Position numbers and translations under genes: made by a program. From a virus, in IMG/VR virus record IMGVR_UViG_3300049732_000064, positions 1 through 43,508 of that record: 43,508 nucleotides of DNA. One strand, given 5' to 3'. The notes below the pieces were generated by a model that saw nothing but the letters and a program-made list of their open reading frames with translations, was not told the DNA's origin and ran no database searches. Shown in pieces: positions 10,681-19,008 of this stretch; the first letter of the stretch is position 1, and the number at the start of each line of letters is the position of its first letter.

Positions 10681-13265
10681 CCGATAAGACGCTTACAGAA
10701 CTATCGCAGATTCCGGCGAACACGGCCACATCCGTGTCGGATGAGGATTTGCTTTACATTGTTCAGGGTGGCGTCTCCAAGGCGGTTGACGTTGCTACGT
10801 TTAATGGTAGTTCTTTGCTTCTTAATCCCAGCGGGATTGATACAACCGTAATTGATACGGCTGGCACCTATTCTTTTCCGGCCTTTGCGTGGCCTGATAC
10901 ACTATCTGCGCCGGCGGTTTGGCATCTCGACTACACGACTACGAGTGCATCCACCCTGAATGGGGCTGGGTTATCCGTACAAATGACCGCCTCCGCTACG
11001 GCGCCCGCGGCGGGCGCCCCGTCAGCCATTTCGGCTGGCACGCTGGTTATGCGCGATGGGTTGGATGCAGTCGGGATTCTTGGTTATATCAACAATGATT
11101 CGTCTGTTGCCTCTCCTGTCGGGCCGGCTATTTGGGGACTCATTCGCGGGAATATGTCATCCACCGGCCAGGTGGACGGGTTTCGCGCCACGGCAGAAAA
11201 TACCCCAACCGCAACGGCAACTGTCACCATAAGTATTGCAAGCCCGGCTGTAATAACATGGACCGGCCACGGATTATCGGCCGGGGATGCTGTTTTCTTT
11301 TCATCAACAGGATCAGTCCCGACAGGAATCTCGACTTACGAAACTTATTATGTGCTGGCTGCCGGTCTAACCTCGGATACTTTTAGAATCGCCCCCAGGC
11401 CTGCAGGAACCGCGATAGACACATCGGGAACGCAATCTGGAGTTCATTCCGGCTATATAGTCGTAAATCCCAGAGCCGGCCTGCATATAACCAATACAGG
11501 CCAGACATCCTTTGCCACGGGGATACTGATTACATCGGCGGAGGATTATGGCGTGCGTGTTGGCATCGACGCCAACAATGTGTCTCCCACTCATCCATAC
11601 TCGTTCTGGGGCTTTGCTACGCCTACAGCTTGGCCTGCAATGACCGAACTCTGGTATATCGACAACGCCGGGAATGAAACAGTCACAAGCATCACGGCAT
11701 CATCAACCATTGTATCCTCATCCACCATTACAGGCACTTCATTCGCGGCGACCTCAGTGGGGTCAACATTTGGAACCGGTAGCGGTGGCGTGGCGGGATA
11801 TTTTTCTTCAAATTTGGATGGCCAGTTTCCGAGCACGAATAGCGGATTGGCCATAGGGTCAAATAAAAGCGGTGGTTCGTCGGAAGTTGATTTTATCAAC
11901 TCAAATACCGCATCCTTGGTTTCGTTTAATTTCTATCAGCAGACTGGCGCCTCTGCTGTAACATTGCTTGCATCAATACTACCAACATCTGGGATCAAAA
12001 TACCAATCTCTCTCGCCGCGGCAACATCAGGAGACGGCCTTACTCTTACAAACGATACTGCAGCAACAGTAGGCAATCAGAGTTATAGCCCGCGATTGAG
12101 ATTAACCGGGCAGGGCTGGAAAACCGACGCCACGTCAGCATCGCAGACCGTCGATTGGATTATTGAAAACGAGCCGCTGCAGGGCGCGGCGAACCCATCA
12201 ACACGGCTGTATTTTAAAAGCCAGATAAATGGTGGCGGATATAATACAAGGATGTACCTTTATGACAATGTAGCGGGGACACAGTCGACTCTTTCATTAG
12301 ATAATTCCAGCTCATCTCAAATAGAACTCAATGTTGGAGGTAATACTGCTTTATTTCTCTATGCCGACGGCGCGCAACTTCTGTTAGGCTCCCAGTTTAA
12401 TCTGCCACTAAAATTTTATACTAACAACACTGAGAAGGCGAGACTATCAGGATCGGTATTTTCTCCTGGCGCCGATGATGGGACGGCGCTTGGCTCGACC
12501 AGTCTGCAATGGTCAGACGCCTTTATTGCATCTGGCGGTCAGATTGTTTTCAATAATGACGTTAGCCTTACACACAGCACAGACCTACTTACGGTTGCCG
12601 GCGGTAGCATCAAGCTTGCTGCCGGTACGACTGGATTTGCACCGCTGCAATTGCAGGCGGGGACAAACACCACAACTGCAGTTGACGGTGCGGTGGAGTT
12701 TGACGGACAGGCATTGTTTTTCTCGCCGGATGCAAGCGACCGTAGAATTATTCCCACTGTTGCGATTACACGGCTTCATGCCGATAACACATTATCTGAC
12801 AGCACTTCGCTGCAAAAGATTTTCAATGCGTCGGCATCCGGGGCGCTAACGCTTCCGGTTGGGTCTTATATTTTTGAGTGCGTTGTCGGTATTGATACAA
12901 TGTCGGCAACGTCCGGCAATGCTGCACTATCAATAATCGGTGCTGGTGGAGCAACGGTTACCAATACAATTCAGGTTGTTATCGGCATTGATGGAGCGCA
13001 GGCAACGGCCGGTGCGGCCTCTGGTGCATCGTGGTCTGTTACCAACGATGCTCCGGCTGCAAACAATAGTGTTGTTACGGCTACAACCGCTACAGCGATG
13101 GCGGTCATGTGGAAGGGTTCTTTCGAGGTCACTGGTGCGGGGACTATTATTCCGTCCGTTGACCTGATTACCGGTGGGGTCACGCCGGCCGTGAAGATAG
13201 GTTCATACTTCATGTGCTGGAGAATGGGGGCCGCGACAGACGTAACACAAGGAAACTGGAGCTAA
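10677..13265 (+). CDS. Large tail fibre/tailspike-type structural protein
   Basis: An 862-residue protein, very rich in Ser/Thr/Gly/Ala. The first 40 residues (ELSQIPANTATSVSDEDLLY, VVQGG-like IVQGGVSKAVD) form the virion-attachment motif seen at the start of many phage fibres. The middle is repetitive beta-rich sequence, including an alternating TSITASSTIVSSSTITGT stretch around residues 340-360. The last 170 residues look like a beta-sandwich tip (TRLHADNTLSDSTSLQK; LPVGSYIFECVVGID). Likely the receptor-binding fibre. It stands directly before the glycan cassette, so it is a candidate substrate. Confidence 0.7.
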   Translation: MTDKTLTELSQIPANTATSVSDEDLLYIVQGGVSKAVDVATFNGSSLLLNPSGIDTTVIDTAGTYSFPAFAWPDTLSAPAVWHLDYTTTSASTLNGAGLSVQMTASATAPAAGAPSAISAGTLVMRDGLDAVGILGYINNDSSVASPVGPAIWGLIRGNMSSTGQVDGFRATAENTPTATATVTISIASPAVITWTGHGLSAGDAVFFSSTGSVPTGISTYETYYVLAAGLTSDTFRIAPRPAGTAIDTSGTQSGVHSGYIVVNPRAGLHITNTGQTSFATGILITSAEDYGVRVGIDANNVSPTHPYSFWGFATPTAWPAMTELWYIDNAGNETVTSITASSTIVSSSTITGTSFAATSVGSTFGTGSGGVAGYFSSNLDGQFPSTNSGLAIGSNKSGGSSEVDFINSNTASLVSFNFYQQTGASAVTLLASILPTSGIKIPISLAAATSGDGLTLTNDTAATVGNQSYSPRLRLTGQGWKTDATSASQTVDWIIENEPLQGAANPSTRLYFKSQINGGGYNTRMYLYDNVAGTQSTLSLDNSSSSQIELNVGGNTALFLYADGAQLLLGSQFNLPLKFYTNNTEKARLSGSVFSPGADDGTALGSTSLQWSDAFIASGGQIVFNNDVSLTHSTDLLTVAGGSIKLAAGTTGFAPLQLQAGTNTTTAVDGAVEFDGQALFFSPDASDRRIIPTVAITRLHADNTLSDSTSLQKIFNASASGALTLPVGSYIFECVVGIDTMSATSGNAALSIIGAGGATVTNTIQVVIGIDGAQATAGAASGASWSVTNDAPAANNSVVTATTATAMAVMWKGSFEVTGAGTIIPSVDLITGGVTPAVKIGSYFMCWRMGAATDVTQGNWS

Positions 13266-13384
13266 TGACCCCAGAGGATAGACTGAAGATTCTTATTGGC
13301 GATCTGCATTTCCAGATTGCGTTGCTAGCGAGCAAACTGGAGGAAGTACAGAAGAAAGAGGCGGATAAGAAGGCGGACGAATAA
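13265..13384 (+). CDS. 39-residue coiled-coil peptide
   Basis: Encodes MTPEDRLKILIGDLHFQIAL, then a Lys/Glu-rich helix ending KKADKKADE-like. It starts on the last base of the fibre stop codon and ends on the first base of the next ATG. It may be a fibre chaperone or attachment helix; unproven. Confidence 0.5.
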   Translation: MTPEDRLKILIGDLHFQIALLASKLEEVQKKEADKKADE

Positions 13385-13602
13385 TGGAAAGGGGATATTT
13401 CCAATTCGATCTAGATGATGAATTGCCGCAGAAGCTAAAAGCTCTTGAGGACCAGGGCTGGCAATACGACAGGGAAAACAAGTCAACGATCCACTTCAAT
13501 CTTGTCCGCAACAATTCTGCCAACGAACTTGGCGGCCTTGGCCGCCTGGTTATTGATGAAACCAAAGTCCACATCATAAGGAACGGAAAAATCGTCGGAT
13601 GA
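13384..13602 (+). CDS. Small protein, unknown
   Basis: A 72-residue alpha-beta protein (FQFDLDDELPQKLKALEDQG; VIDETKVHIIRNGKIVG). It is linked by a 1-nt overlap upstream and a 4-nt overlap (ATGA) to the glycosyltransferase downstream. No family is recognised. Confidence 0.5.
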   Translation: MERGYFQFDLDDELPQKLKALEDQGWQYDRENKSTIHFNLVRNNSANELGGLGRLVIDETKVHIIRNGKIVG

Positions 13603-14630
13603 TGCGATGGGCAGCGATCTGCCGTCTGGGGGGAATCGGGGATAATCTAATAGCGGCGTCGGTACTAAGACCGTTAAAGCGCCTTGGCTATGCAGTTGAG
13701 GTCATAACTGGCGAGCCATGCCACGTTGTTTATCTCAATAATCCGTTCATCGATAAGCTATCCGTCAAGAAAGAGGGGGACATTCCTTCGGGTGGCGACT
13801 GGCAGAAATGGTTTGCCCAACGCTCGGGTGAATATGATCTGCTAGTAAATCTGAGCCATTCCTGTGAAAAGCTTCACGCGGTCTGGGCCTCAGAAACATC
13901 GTTTTGGTGGCGACCTGAGTATCGCAGAAAACTCTTTGGGGGCAGCTATCTTGAAACGGTCCACGATATTGTAGGCGTTGCTCATGATTTCGGGCCGCTG
14001 TTCTTTCCGACCGATGAGGAACGCGCCCGCGCGCTGAAGCTCAAGAAGAAGATCGGGGAGAGGTACGTCACCTGGGTCATATCTGGCTCCAGAATAGACA
14101 AGATTTATCCTTATGCTGGTATGGCTATTGGCAGGATTATCAAAGAACTGAATATTCCTGTCGTGATGACCGGCAATGGCGGCAAGCAGTTTGAATATGC
14201 CAAACAAATCATGGGGCATATTGAGCGGCAAAACGGCTCTCACGATGGGCTGCATCTTGCACTAACGCCCGAGGGGGCCGACCCCGGTGGTCATCAGGAC
14301 TGGCCCATCAGGAGAAGCCTGGCTCAGTTACTCGCCTCGGACCTTGTTATAACGCCGGACACGGGAGCGGCGTGGGCCTGTGCAATGGAGCCGATGCCAA
14401 AGATCGTGATGGTGTCACACGCGAGCGCGGAAAACATTACGAAGCATTGGGTCAATACGACAACGTTTCATGCGGACCGCAACCGGGTGCCATGCTGGCC
14501 GTGTCATCGGCTGCATAATGATATTTCAACCTGCACCCCTAATAAGGATGGACATGCCTCAGCCTGCATGAGTGATATTTCTGTCGAGACAATACTGGAG
14601 AGAGCCAGTGCGTTCCTGCGGCGAATGTAA
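13599..14630 (+). CDS. GT9-type (heptosyltransferase-like) glycosyltransferase
   Basis: A 343-residue GT-B fold enzyme of normal GT9 length. The N-terminal ICRLGGIGDNLIAASVLRPL is the usual GT9 opening; the C-terminal LLASDLVITPDTGAAWACA is the nucleotide-sugar-binding signature. A late cysteine set (VPCWPCHRL, STCTPN, SACMSD) matches the C-x-x-C...C...C pattern of many GT9 enzymes. These normally add ADP-heptose or similar sugars to lipopolysaccharide cores. Being first of the cassette in the late operon suggests action during virion assembly or on host surface glycan. Confidence 0.8.
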   Translation: MMRWAAICRLGGIGDNLIAASVLRPLKRLGYAVEVITGEPCHVVYLNNPFIDKLSVKKEGDIPSGGDWQKWFAQRSGEYDLLVNLSHSCEKLHAVWASETSFWWRPEYRRKLFGGSYLETVHDIVGVAHDFGPLFFPTDEERARALKLKKKIGERYVTWVISGSRIDKIYPYAGMAIGRIIKELNIPVVMTGNGGKQFEYAKQIMGHIERQNGSHDGLHLALTPEGADPGGHQDWPIRRSLAQLLASDLVITPDTGAAWACAMEPMPKIVMVSHASAENITKHWVNTTTFHADRNRVPCWPCHRLHNDISTCTPNKDGHASACMSDISVETILERASAFLRRM

Positions 14631-15012
14631 TCTTTGCTGTAAGCTGGAGAAGATCGAGAATTTCAAGCCGGCGAGAAAATGGTGCCATCATTGCACCATC
14701 GGCAAGGACGGGTGCGGAATCTACGAGACGCGCCCCTCTGCGTGCAAGAATTTCAACTGCCTCTGGAAAACCAATGAGGAAATGCCGGAGGACATGCGGC
14801 CAGACGTGGTTCGTGCCTATGCAGTGGAACTTAATGGCGGCGTCAAGGTTGTGATGGACCCGGACCATGTGGATTTCAAGAGTCCGGTTGTGGAATGGGT
14901 AAGGGCGCACGGTTATCACGCCCTGGTTCTGACCGGATGGCAACTTAATTTCGTACCGGCCGATGGGGACAAGCCGATACCAGAGAAATTGGTGATTGAT
15001 TGGGTACTCTAA
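14608..15012 (+). CDS. YkgJ-like CxxCxxCC metal-binding protein
   Basis: A 134-residue protein from a GTG with GGAGAG upstream, overlapping the GT9 gene by 23 nt. CGECNLCCKLE at residues 4-14, WCHHC and GCGIYETRPSACKNFNC give eight or more cysteines in the order typical of the YkgJ/UPF0153 family, thought to bind zinc or iron-sulfur. The C-terminal half is alpha-beta and lacks cysteines. No biochemical role is established for the family; its place beside a radical SAM gene makes a redox or metal-supply role possible. Confidence 0.65.
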   Translation: MRSCGECNLCCKLEKIENFKPARKWCHHCTIGKDGCGIYETRPSACKNFNCLWKTNEEMPEDMRPDVVRAYAVELNGGVKVVMDPDHVDFKSPVVEWVRAHGYHALVLTGWQLNFVPADGDKPIPEKLVIDWVL

Positions 15013-15776
15013 AACTCCCAGATGTAACTCTTGTCTGTGTCGAAACGCGCGAACATGAGCTGGCGAGGCTTGCCGTCGAGGATTGCGTCAGGAGGGTTGA
15101 GTTCGGGGACGTTCTGGTTCTTACCGACCGCCCGCTTGATTTCTTCTCGCTGACTTATTTTTGCGATCCGCGCATTATTACTGTACAAGACTGGCCGGAG
15201 AAGGTTGGCTGGTCGCGGTCCTGGTGGTTTGATGTTCCGCCGCTTCTGAAAACCGCCAACACGCTCAATATCCAGTGGGATAGCTGGGTGTGGCAGCCGG
15301 AAATGTGGCGCGATGAGTTTCTGAAGTACGACTATGTTGGTGCGCCGTGGTGGTATGAGGACGGCAAGAACGTAGGAAATGGCGGGTTCTGTCTGCGCTC
15401 GACGGCGCTGAGTAGATACATAGCCGACAGGCGGCAAAAGTATCCGTGTGATACTGCGGTAGATGACGATTTGCTCTGTCGCAAGTATCGCGCGGGCCTA
15501 GAGGGGGCTGGCTTTGTATGGGCGCCGGAGTGGATTGCCCGTGATTTTTCCTATGAGGGCTGCGGTCCTCCGGGTCACCCGAACACGGCCCCGCCAACGA
15601 AGCATTTTGGCTTTCATGCGATGTTCAACTGGTGGTCCGTGCTTGACAGGCCGGGATTGATCGAGCGCACTAAGATTGCGCTGAAATCAAAATACATTAC
15701 CAAGAGTTACATCTTCAGGGCATTTCAAGGACACCCTGAGTTTAATTCTCTTATGAGGGAAATAGAGAATGGCTAA
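15000..15776 (+). CDS. DUF5672-like glycosyltransferase
   Basis: A 258-residue protein. The TTG start is followed by GTLKLPDVTLVCVETREHEL and overlaps the previous stop. Motifs SWVWQPEMWRDEFLKYDYVG, APWWYEDGKNVGNGGFCLRS and KHFGFHAMFNWW are those I associate with DUF5672, a GT-A-like family near sugar transferase clusters. A DDD motif (TAVDDDLLCRKY) may serve metal binding. Substrate unknown. Confidence 0.7.
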   Translation: MGTLKLPDVTLVCVETREHELARLAVEDCVRRVEFGDVLVLTDRPLDFFSLTYFCDPRIITVQDWPEKVGWSRSWWFDVPPLLKTANTLNIQWDSWVWQPEMWRDEFLKYDYVGAPWWYEDGKNVGNGGFCLRSTALSRYIADRRQKYPCDTAVDDDLLCRKYRAGLEGAGFVWAPEWIARDFSYEGCGPPGHPNTAPPTKHFGFHAMFNWWSVLDRPGLIERTKIALKSKYITKSYIFRAFQGHPEFNSLMREIENG

Positions 15777-16164
15777 CGTCTCTGCTTATCTCGCCAAGGC
15801 ATACCTTGACTGGTGCCTTGGCGGGGCCTCCGCTACACAGCCATCAAACAGATGGGTGGGGCTTGCTGTCGGTACACCCACAAGTGTCTCCGGTTCGGAG
15901 ATGGGAACGCTTACGGGCTATTCGCGCCTTACTGCTTTGTTTGGGGCGGCCGCCTCTCCAGCGGGAAGTGCCTCAAATACCGCGGCGATGTCATATGGTC
16001 CATTTTCGTCCAACGGCTCTGTAATCGGCGTCCATGTCTGGGATGGCAGTCCGGTGGCATCCAGCAACATGCTCTGGTATGGTACGCTTCTGACCAACAG
16101 AACCTTTATTCCGGGGGACGTATTGGCCTTCTCGGCGGGTGCGTTGATTATCACTTTGAGCTGA
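15769..16164 (+). CDS. Tail-fibre accessory protein, Gp80-like (copy 1)
   Basis: A 131-residue protein starting NVSAYLAKAYLDWCLGGASA and ending GDVLAFSAGALIITLS. The helix followed by Thr-Pro-rich Ig-like strands and the terminal FAAGALxITL is the hallmark of a small phage fibre family (Gp80-like). It lies between two glycosyltransferase-type genes and is followed by a related gene, so fibre and sugar genes are deliberately mixed. Confidence 0.65.
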   Translation: MANVSAYLAKAYLDWCLGGASATQPSNRWVGLAVGTPTSVSGSEMGTLTGYSRLTALFGAAASPAGSASNTAAMSYGPFSSNGSVIGVHVWDGSPVASSNMLWYGTLLTNRTFIPGDVLAFSAGALIITLS

Positions 16165-16168
16165 AGCA

Positions 16169-16546
16169 ATGCCGCTCGATCCCTATACCGAGAAGGCGCT
16201 TCTCGATTGGGCCTTGGGCGGTGCAACACCCCCATCGGCACCGACGCAAAGATGGGTTCAGTGGGCTACTGCTTCGCCAACATCGGCCTCTGCGTTTGAT
16301 GGTCCGTTCAGCCCTCGCATGACGGTGACGTTTGCGGCTGCGAACAGCCCGCAGATGAGTGCCACCAATTTGAATGCGGTTACGGGAACCGCAACGGCGG
16401 CCGCTACTGCGGTTGGGTGGAATTTATATGATAGGTCTGTCGGCGGAACGCGACTGGCATGGGGAACGTGGTCGGCAAACGTAGGCTGCAAGTCGGCCGA
16501 TAACCCGGCGTTCGCGGCGGGTGCGCTCAAGATCACGTTAAGCTGA
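16169..16546 (+). CDS. Tail-fibre accessory protein, Gp80-like (copy 2)
   Basis: A 125-residue paralogue of the preceding gene. It shares the opening YTEKALLDWALGGATPP and the end AFAAGALKITLS, with a diverged middle (MTVTFAAANSPQMSATNLNA). Tandem duplication followed by divergence is the simplest reading. Likely a second tail-tip or fibre subunit. Confidence 0.65.
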   Translation: MPLDPYTEKALLDWALGGATPPSAPTQRWVQWATASPTSASAFDGPFSPRMTVTFAAANSPQMSATNLNAVTGTATAAATAVGWNLYDRSVGGTRLAWGTWSANVGCKSADNPAFAAGALKITLS

Positions 16547-16547
16547 T

Positions 16548-17207
16548 ATGACGGTACGCGGTGGATCGGGCGGCACTATTTCGGATGGGGGATTGTCTGG
16601 ACGTGGTCTGTTAACTGAGGTTGCCGCAGCGACCCTGCCTGGGGCTGGCGCGCTTTCTGCAAGTGCGCGACTAATCGAAATTAGTGCAGCCACGTTGGCT
16701 GGCTCTGGGAATCTATCTGGTAGTCTTTCTAAACTTGCGTATCAGATAGAGGCCAATCTTTCCGGTTCTGGCGGTCTGTCTGTTTCGGCGCTATTGAATT
16801 TGGCGGCGGCTGCTCAGTTTGCTGGTGTTGGCGGATTATCTGGAGACGCATCGTCTCGCGCCCCGATAATGGCAGAGGCGATATTTGCGGGCAGCGGAAA
16901 TTTGTCGGCAAATCTAAATGGGATTTTGGCAGCACTCGCCAATCTCGATGGCTCCGGCTCTTTCTTGGGGGATTTGATTCTGGCCGCAAGTGCGCCAGTC
17001 CCAGATAATGCAATTGCTACGACTAACTACAGCTTACATCCGGTGAATTGTTTGATGATAGATAAGGGGCCACTGTCAAGTTTGAAGAAGAAAGTTACCG
17101 AGTGGAATATTCCTAAGCCGGATACCAAGGAAAGGGCTACGGCGACAAAGAGCCAGCCGGCTAAATTGGTCAAGCGGCTAACCATTCCGAAGTCATGGTT
17201 GCAATAG
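16548..17207 (+). CDS. Gly/Ser/Ala repeat structural protein
   Basis: A 219-residue protein whose first 145 residues consist of imperfect units of about 25 residues around A-x-L-x-G-[SA]-G-x-L-[SG] (for example AATLAGSGNLSGSL, EANLSGSGGLSVSA, AEAIFAGSGNLSAN). The last 60 residues are basic and Lys/Thr-rich (KKKVTEWNIPKPDTKERATA). It is probably a fibre-type beta-solenoid or collagen-like virion component. Dense Ser beside glycosyltransferase genes makes it a plausible glycan acceptor; that is inference. Confidence 0.5.
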   Translation: MTVRGGSGGTISDGGLSGRGLLTEVAAATLPGAGALSASARLIEISAATLAGSGNLSGSLSKLAYQIEANLSGSGGLSVSALLNLAAAAQFAGVGGLSGDASSRAPIMAEAIFAGSGNLSANLNGILAALANLDGSGSFLGDLILAASAPVPDNAIATTNYSLHPVNCLMIDKGPLSSLKKKVTEWNIPKPDTKERATATKSQPAKLVKRLTIPKSWLQ

Positions 17208-17830
17208 GTCCGGTATTTTCCACGCCATGCTACGTTGGGAATGTCCAGCCGGCCTATCTTAGATCATGTATTACCCTGACAAGCGTTCTTGCGGCAGAGA
17301 AGATAGATCACGACTGGCTAATTAGCTGGAACGAGAGCCTGATAAACCGGGCCAGAAACGAGATGACGGCTTCGTTTCTCAATACGGGCTATTCGCATCA
17401 GTTCTGGATAGATTCCGACATTGAATTTACTCCAGACGACATAGCGAAAGTCTGGAACATGGATGCCGATATTGGTGTTGGCGTCTATGCAATGAAGAAA
17501 CCTGACAAGCAGTATTTTGCCGCATGGAAGGATGGTGCGCTGGTTCACAATCTTGACCAGTACGGTGACGACCCGATTGAGGTTGATCTGGCTGGGACTG
17601 GCTTTATGTGCATCAAGCGAGAGGTGGTAGAAACTCTGGCTAGAAAGGTAGAACACTACGAGGGGCCGAATGGCATGGTGCCCGGCCTCTATATGACCCC
17701 GATCCATAACGGCGGACTTGAGAGCGAGGACTACCATTTCTGTCGTATCGCCAGGGAAGCGGGTTTTAAGGTGATGATGCACCCGATGGTGCGCCTCAAG
17801 CATTGGGGCAACTACCCGTATGGGGCTTAA
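17195..17830 (+). CDS. GT-A fold glycosyltransferase (DSD motif)
   Basis: A 211-residue protein. NESLINRARNEMTASFL precedes FWIDSDIEFTPDDIAK, where D73-S-D75 is a DxD metal/nucleotide-sugar site. GTGFMCIKREVVETL and DYHFCRIAREAGFKV fit the acceptor half of family-2-like or Anp1-like transferases. It overlaps its neighbours by 13 and 11 nt. Sugar and acceptor unknown. Confidence 0.7.
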   Translation: MVAIGPVFSTPCYVGNVQPAYLRSCITLTSVLAAEKIDHDWLISWNESLINRARNEMTASFLNTGYSHQFWIDSDIEFTPDDIAKVWNMDADIGVGVYAMKKPDKQYFAAWKDGALVHNLDQYGDDPIEVDLAGTGFMCIKREVVETLARKVEHYEGPNGMVPGLYMTPIHNGGLESEDYHFCRIAREAGFKVMMHPMVRLKHWGNYPYGA

Positions 17831-18452
17831 AGACCTGATGACGGGTTATGGCGGGTTTTCTTTTCCGCTGCCGAGAATTGCCGGAACATACAGGGGGAAA
17901 AACCTTATCGTCTGCGGTGACGCGCAATGTGTCTGGATTGATCTGGAACTGTTCGGTGCGCGTGACGATAGCCACATGGGCCGGGTCAGGAAGGATGGTT
18001 GGGACATAATGGTGGTGAACAAGCTTGGGGAGACTTTCCCCGGCTGGATCAATCACTGGTACTCCAACCTTCCGCGCGTCATCAATGCTTCGATTGCGGC
18101 GAGGCGCGATGAATATACTCGCGAGTTTTCGCCTTCATGGATTACGCACTCTTGTAACGTGGGCGCGGACCATCGCTGGCCGTGGGGTGGACATGGTACT
18201 TCTGGTCTTGGTGCGGTGCTTGTGGGCGTTGGTCTTGGTTATGACCGCATCGTTCTTTGCGGCCTACCTCTTGATGACGGCCCGCACAACGGCGAACCGC
18301 ACTGGCGCAAGACAAAGTTTGCCTCAAGCGAAGCCGCAGGAAGCAAGATGGACGACAGGGACCACCACTGGAGGCGAGCCATAGACTTGGCGTTCGATAA
18401 GAAAGTTAGGTCAATGTCAGGCCGAACGAAGGAATGGCTTGGTGGCCCGTAA
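17820..18452 (+). CDS. DUF115/sialyltransferase-like sugar-pathway protein
   Basis: A 210-residue protein. KNLIVCGDAQCVWIDLEL near residue 27 and a later HGTSGLGAVLVGVGLGYDRI with VLCGLPLDDGPHNGEPHW suggest a Rossmann-like fold of the DUF115 or GT42 type found in phage and capsule loci. The conserved THS and GxSGL segments would form the donor site. It is flanked by a DxD enzyme and a GT8-like enzyme, so a transferase role is likely. Family certainty is moderate. Confidence 0.5.
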   Translation: MGLKDLMTGYGGFSFPLPRIAGTYRGKNLIVCGDAQCVWIDLELFGARDDSHMGRVRKDGWDIMVVNKLGETFPGWINHWYSNLPRVINASIAARRDEYTREFSPSWITHSCNVGADHRWPWGGHGTSGLGAVLVGVGLGYDRIVLCGLPLDDGPHNGEPHWRKTKFASSEAAGSKMDDRDHHWRRAIDLAFDKKVRSMSGRTKEWLGGP

Positions 18453-19008
18453 GATTGTTCTCGTTCTCAAGCGTTCGCAGGATTACGATTTTGATTATGT
18501 TGACAGGCTGACGGACAGCCTAGACCTGTACTGTTCCAATTTTGAACTGGATGTAATTGAGGAACCTCCCTGGCCGCGTTGGTGGGCCAAGATGGCGATA
18601 TTCGATCCCTCGGTGACGGGGGATTTTCTTTATCTGGATTTAGACACGGTTGTACGAGGCAATATCGATAGCCTGTTTATCGGAAGGCTCACCGTTCTTG
18701 CCGACTTTAATTTGCCAAGGCCAAACTACATGGCGTCCGGTGTCATGTTTGTGCCGGAGTCCGACAGGGACCAGATTTGGCGAAGCTGGATAGCCGATCC
18801 TGAATTTCATATCAGGAAGCATGGCGGGAATGGCGACGGTGGATTTTTGAGCCAGTTCTGGAAACATAGGGCCGCGCGCTGGCAGGAAGAACTGCCCGGT
18901 AAGATCGTGAGTTACAAGGTGCATTGGAAGAAAGCACCACAACCGGACGCAAGCGTAGTCTGTTTTCACGGTAAGCCGCGCCCCAGGGATGTGAACTGGA
19001 TTTTATGA
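18442..19008 (+). CDS. GT8-like glycosyltransferase
   Basis: A 188-residue protein from GTG (a TTG one codon earlier is possible). PPWPRWWAKMAIFDPSVTGD leads to FLYLDLDTVVRGNID, with the DxD metal site. MASGVMFVP, GGNGDGGFLSQF and VCFHGKPRPRDVNW near the end match short GT8-like proteins. It overlaps the radical SAM gene by 4 nt (ATGA). Confidence 0.75.
   Translation: MARKIVLVLKRSQDYDFDYVDRLTDSLDLYCSNFELDVIEEPPWPRWWAKMAIFDPSVTGDFLYLDLDTVVRGNIDSLFIGRLTVLADFNLPRPNYMASGVMFVPESDRDQIWRSWIADPEFHIRKHGGNGDGGFLSQFWKHRAARWQEELPGKIVSYKVHWKKAPQPDASVVCFHGKPRPRDVNWIL

Noticed and set aside
15265-15597. 110-residue minus frame inside the DUF5672-like gene
   Set aside because: His/Pro/Ser-rich shadow of a strongly supported plus-strand coding region.
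15769-17207. Possible diversity-generating retroelement with variable fibre genes
   Set aside because: No reverse transcriptase gene and no template/variable repeat pair is visible; the two fibre-type genes differ by ordinary divergence.
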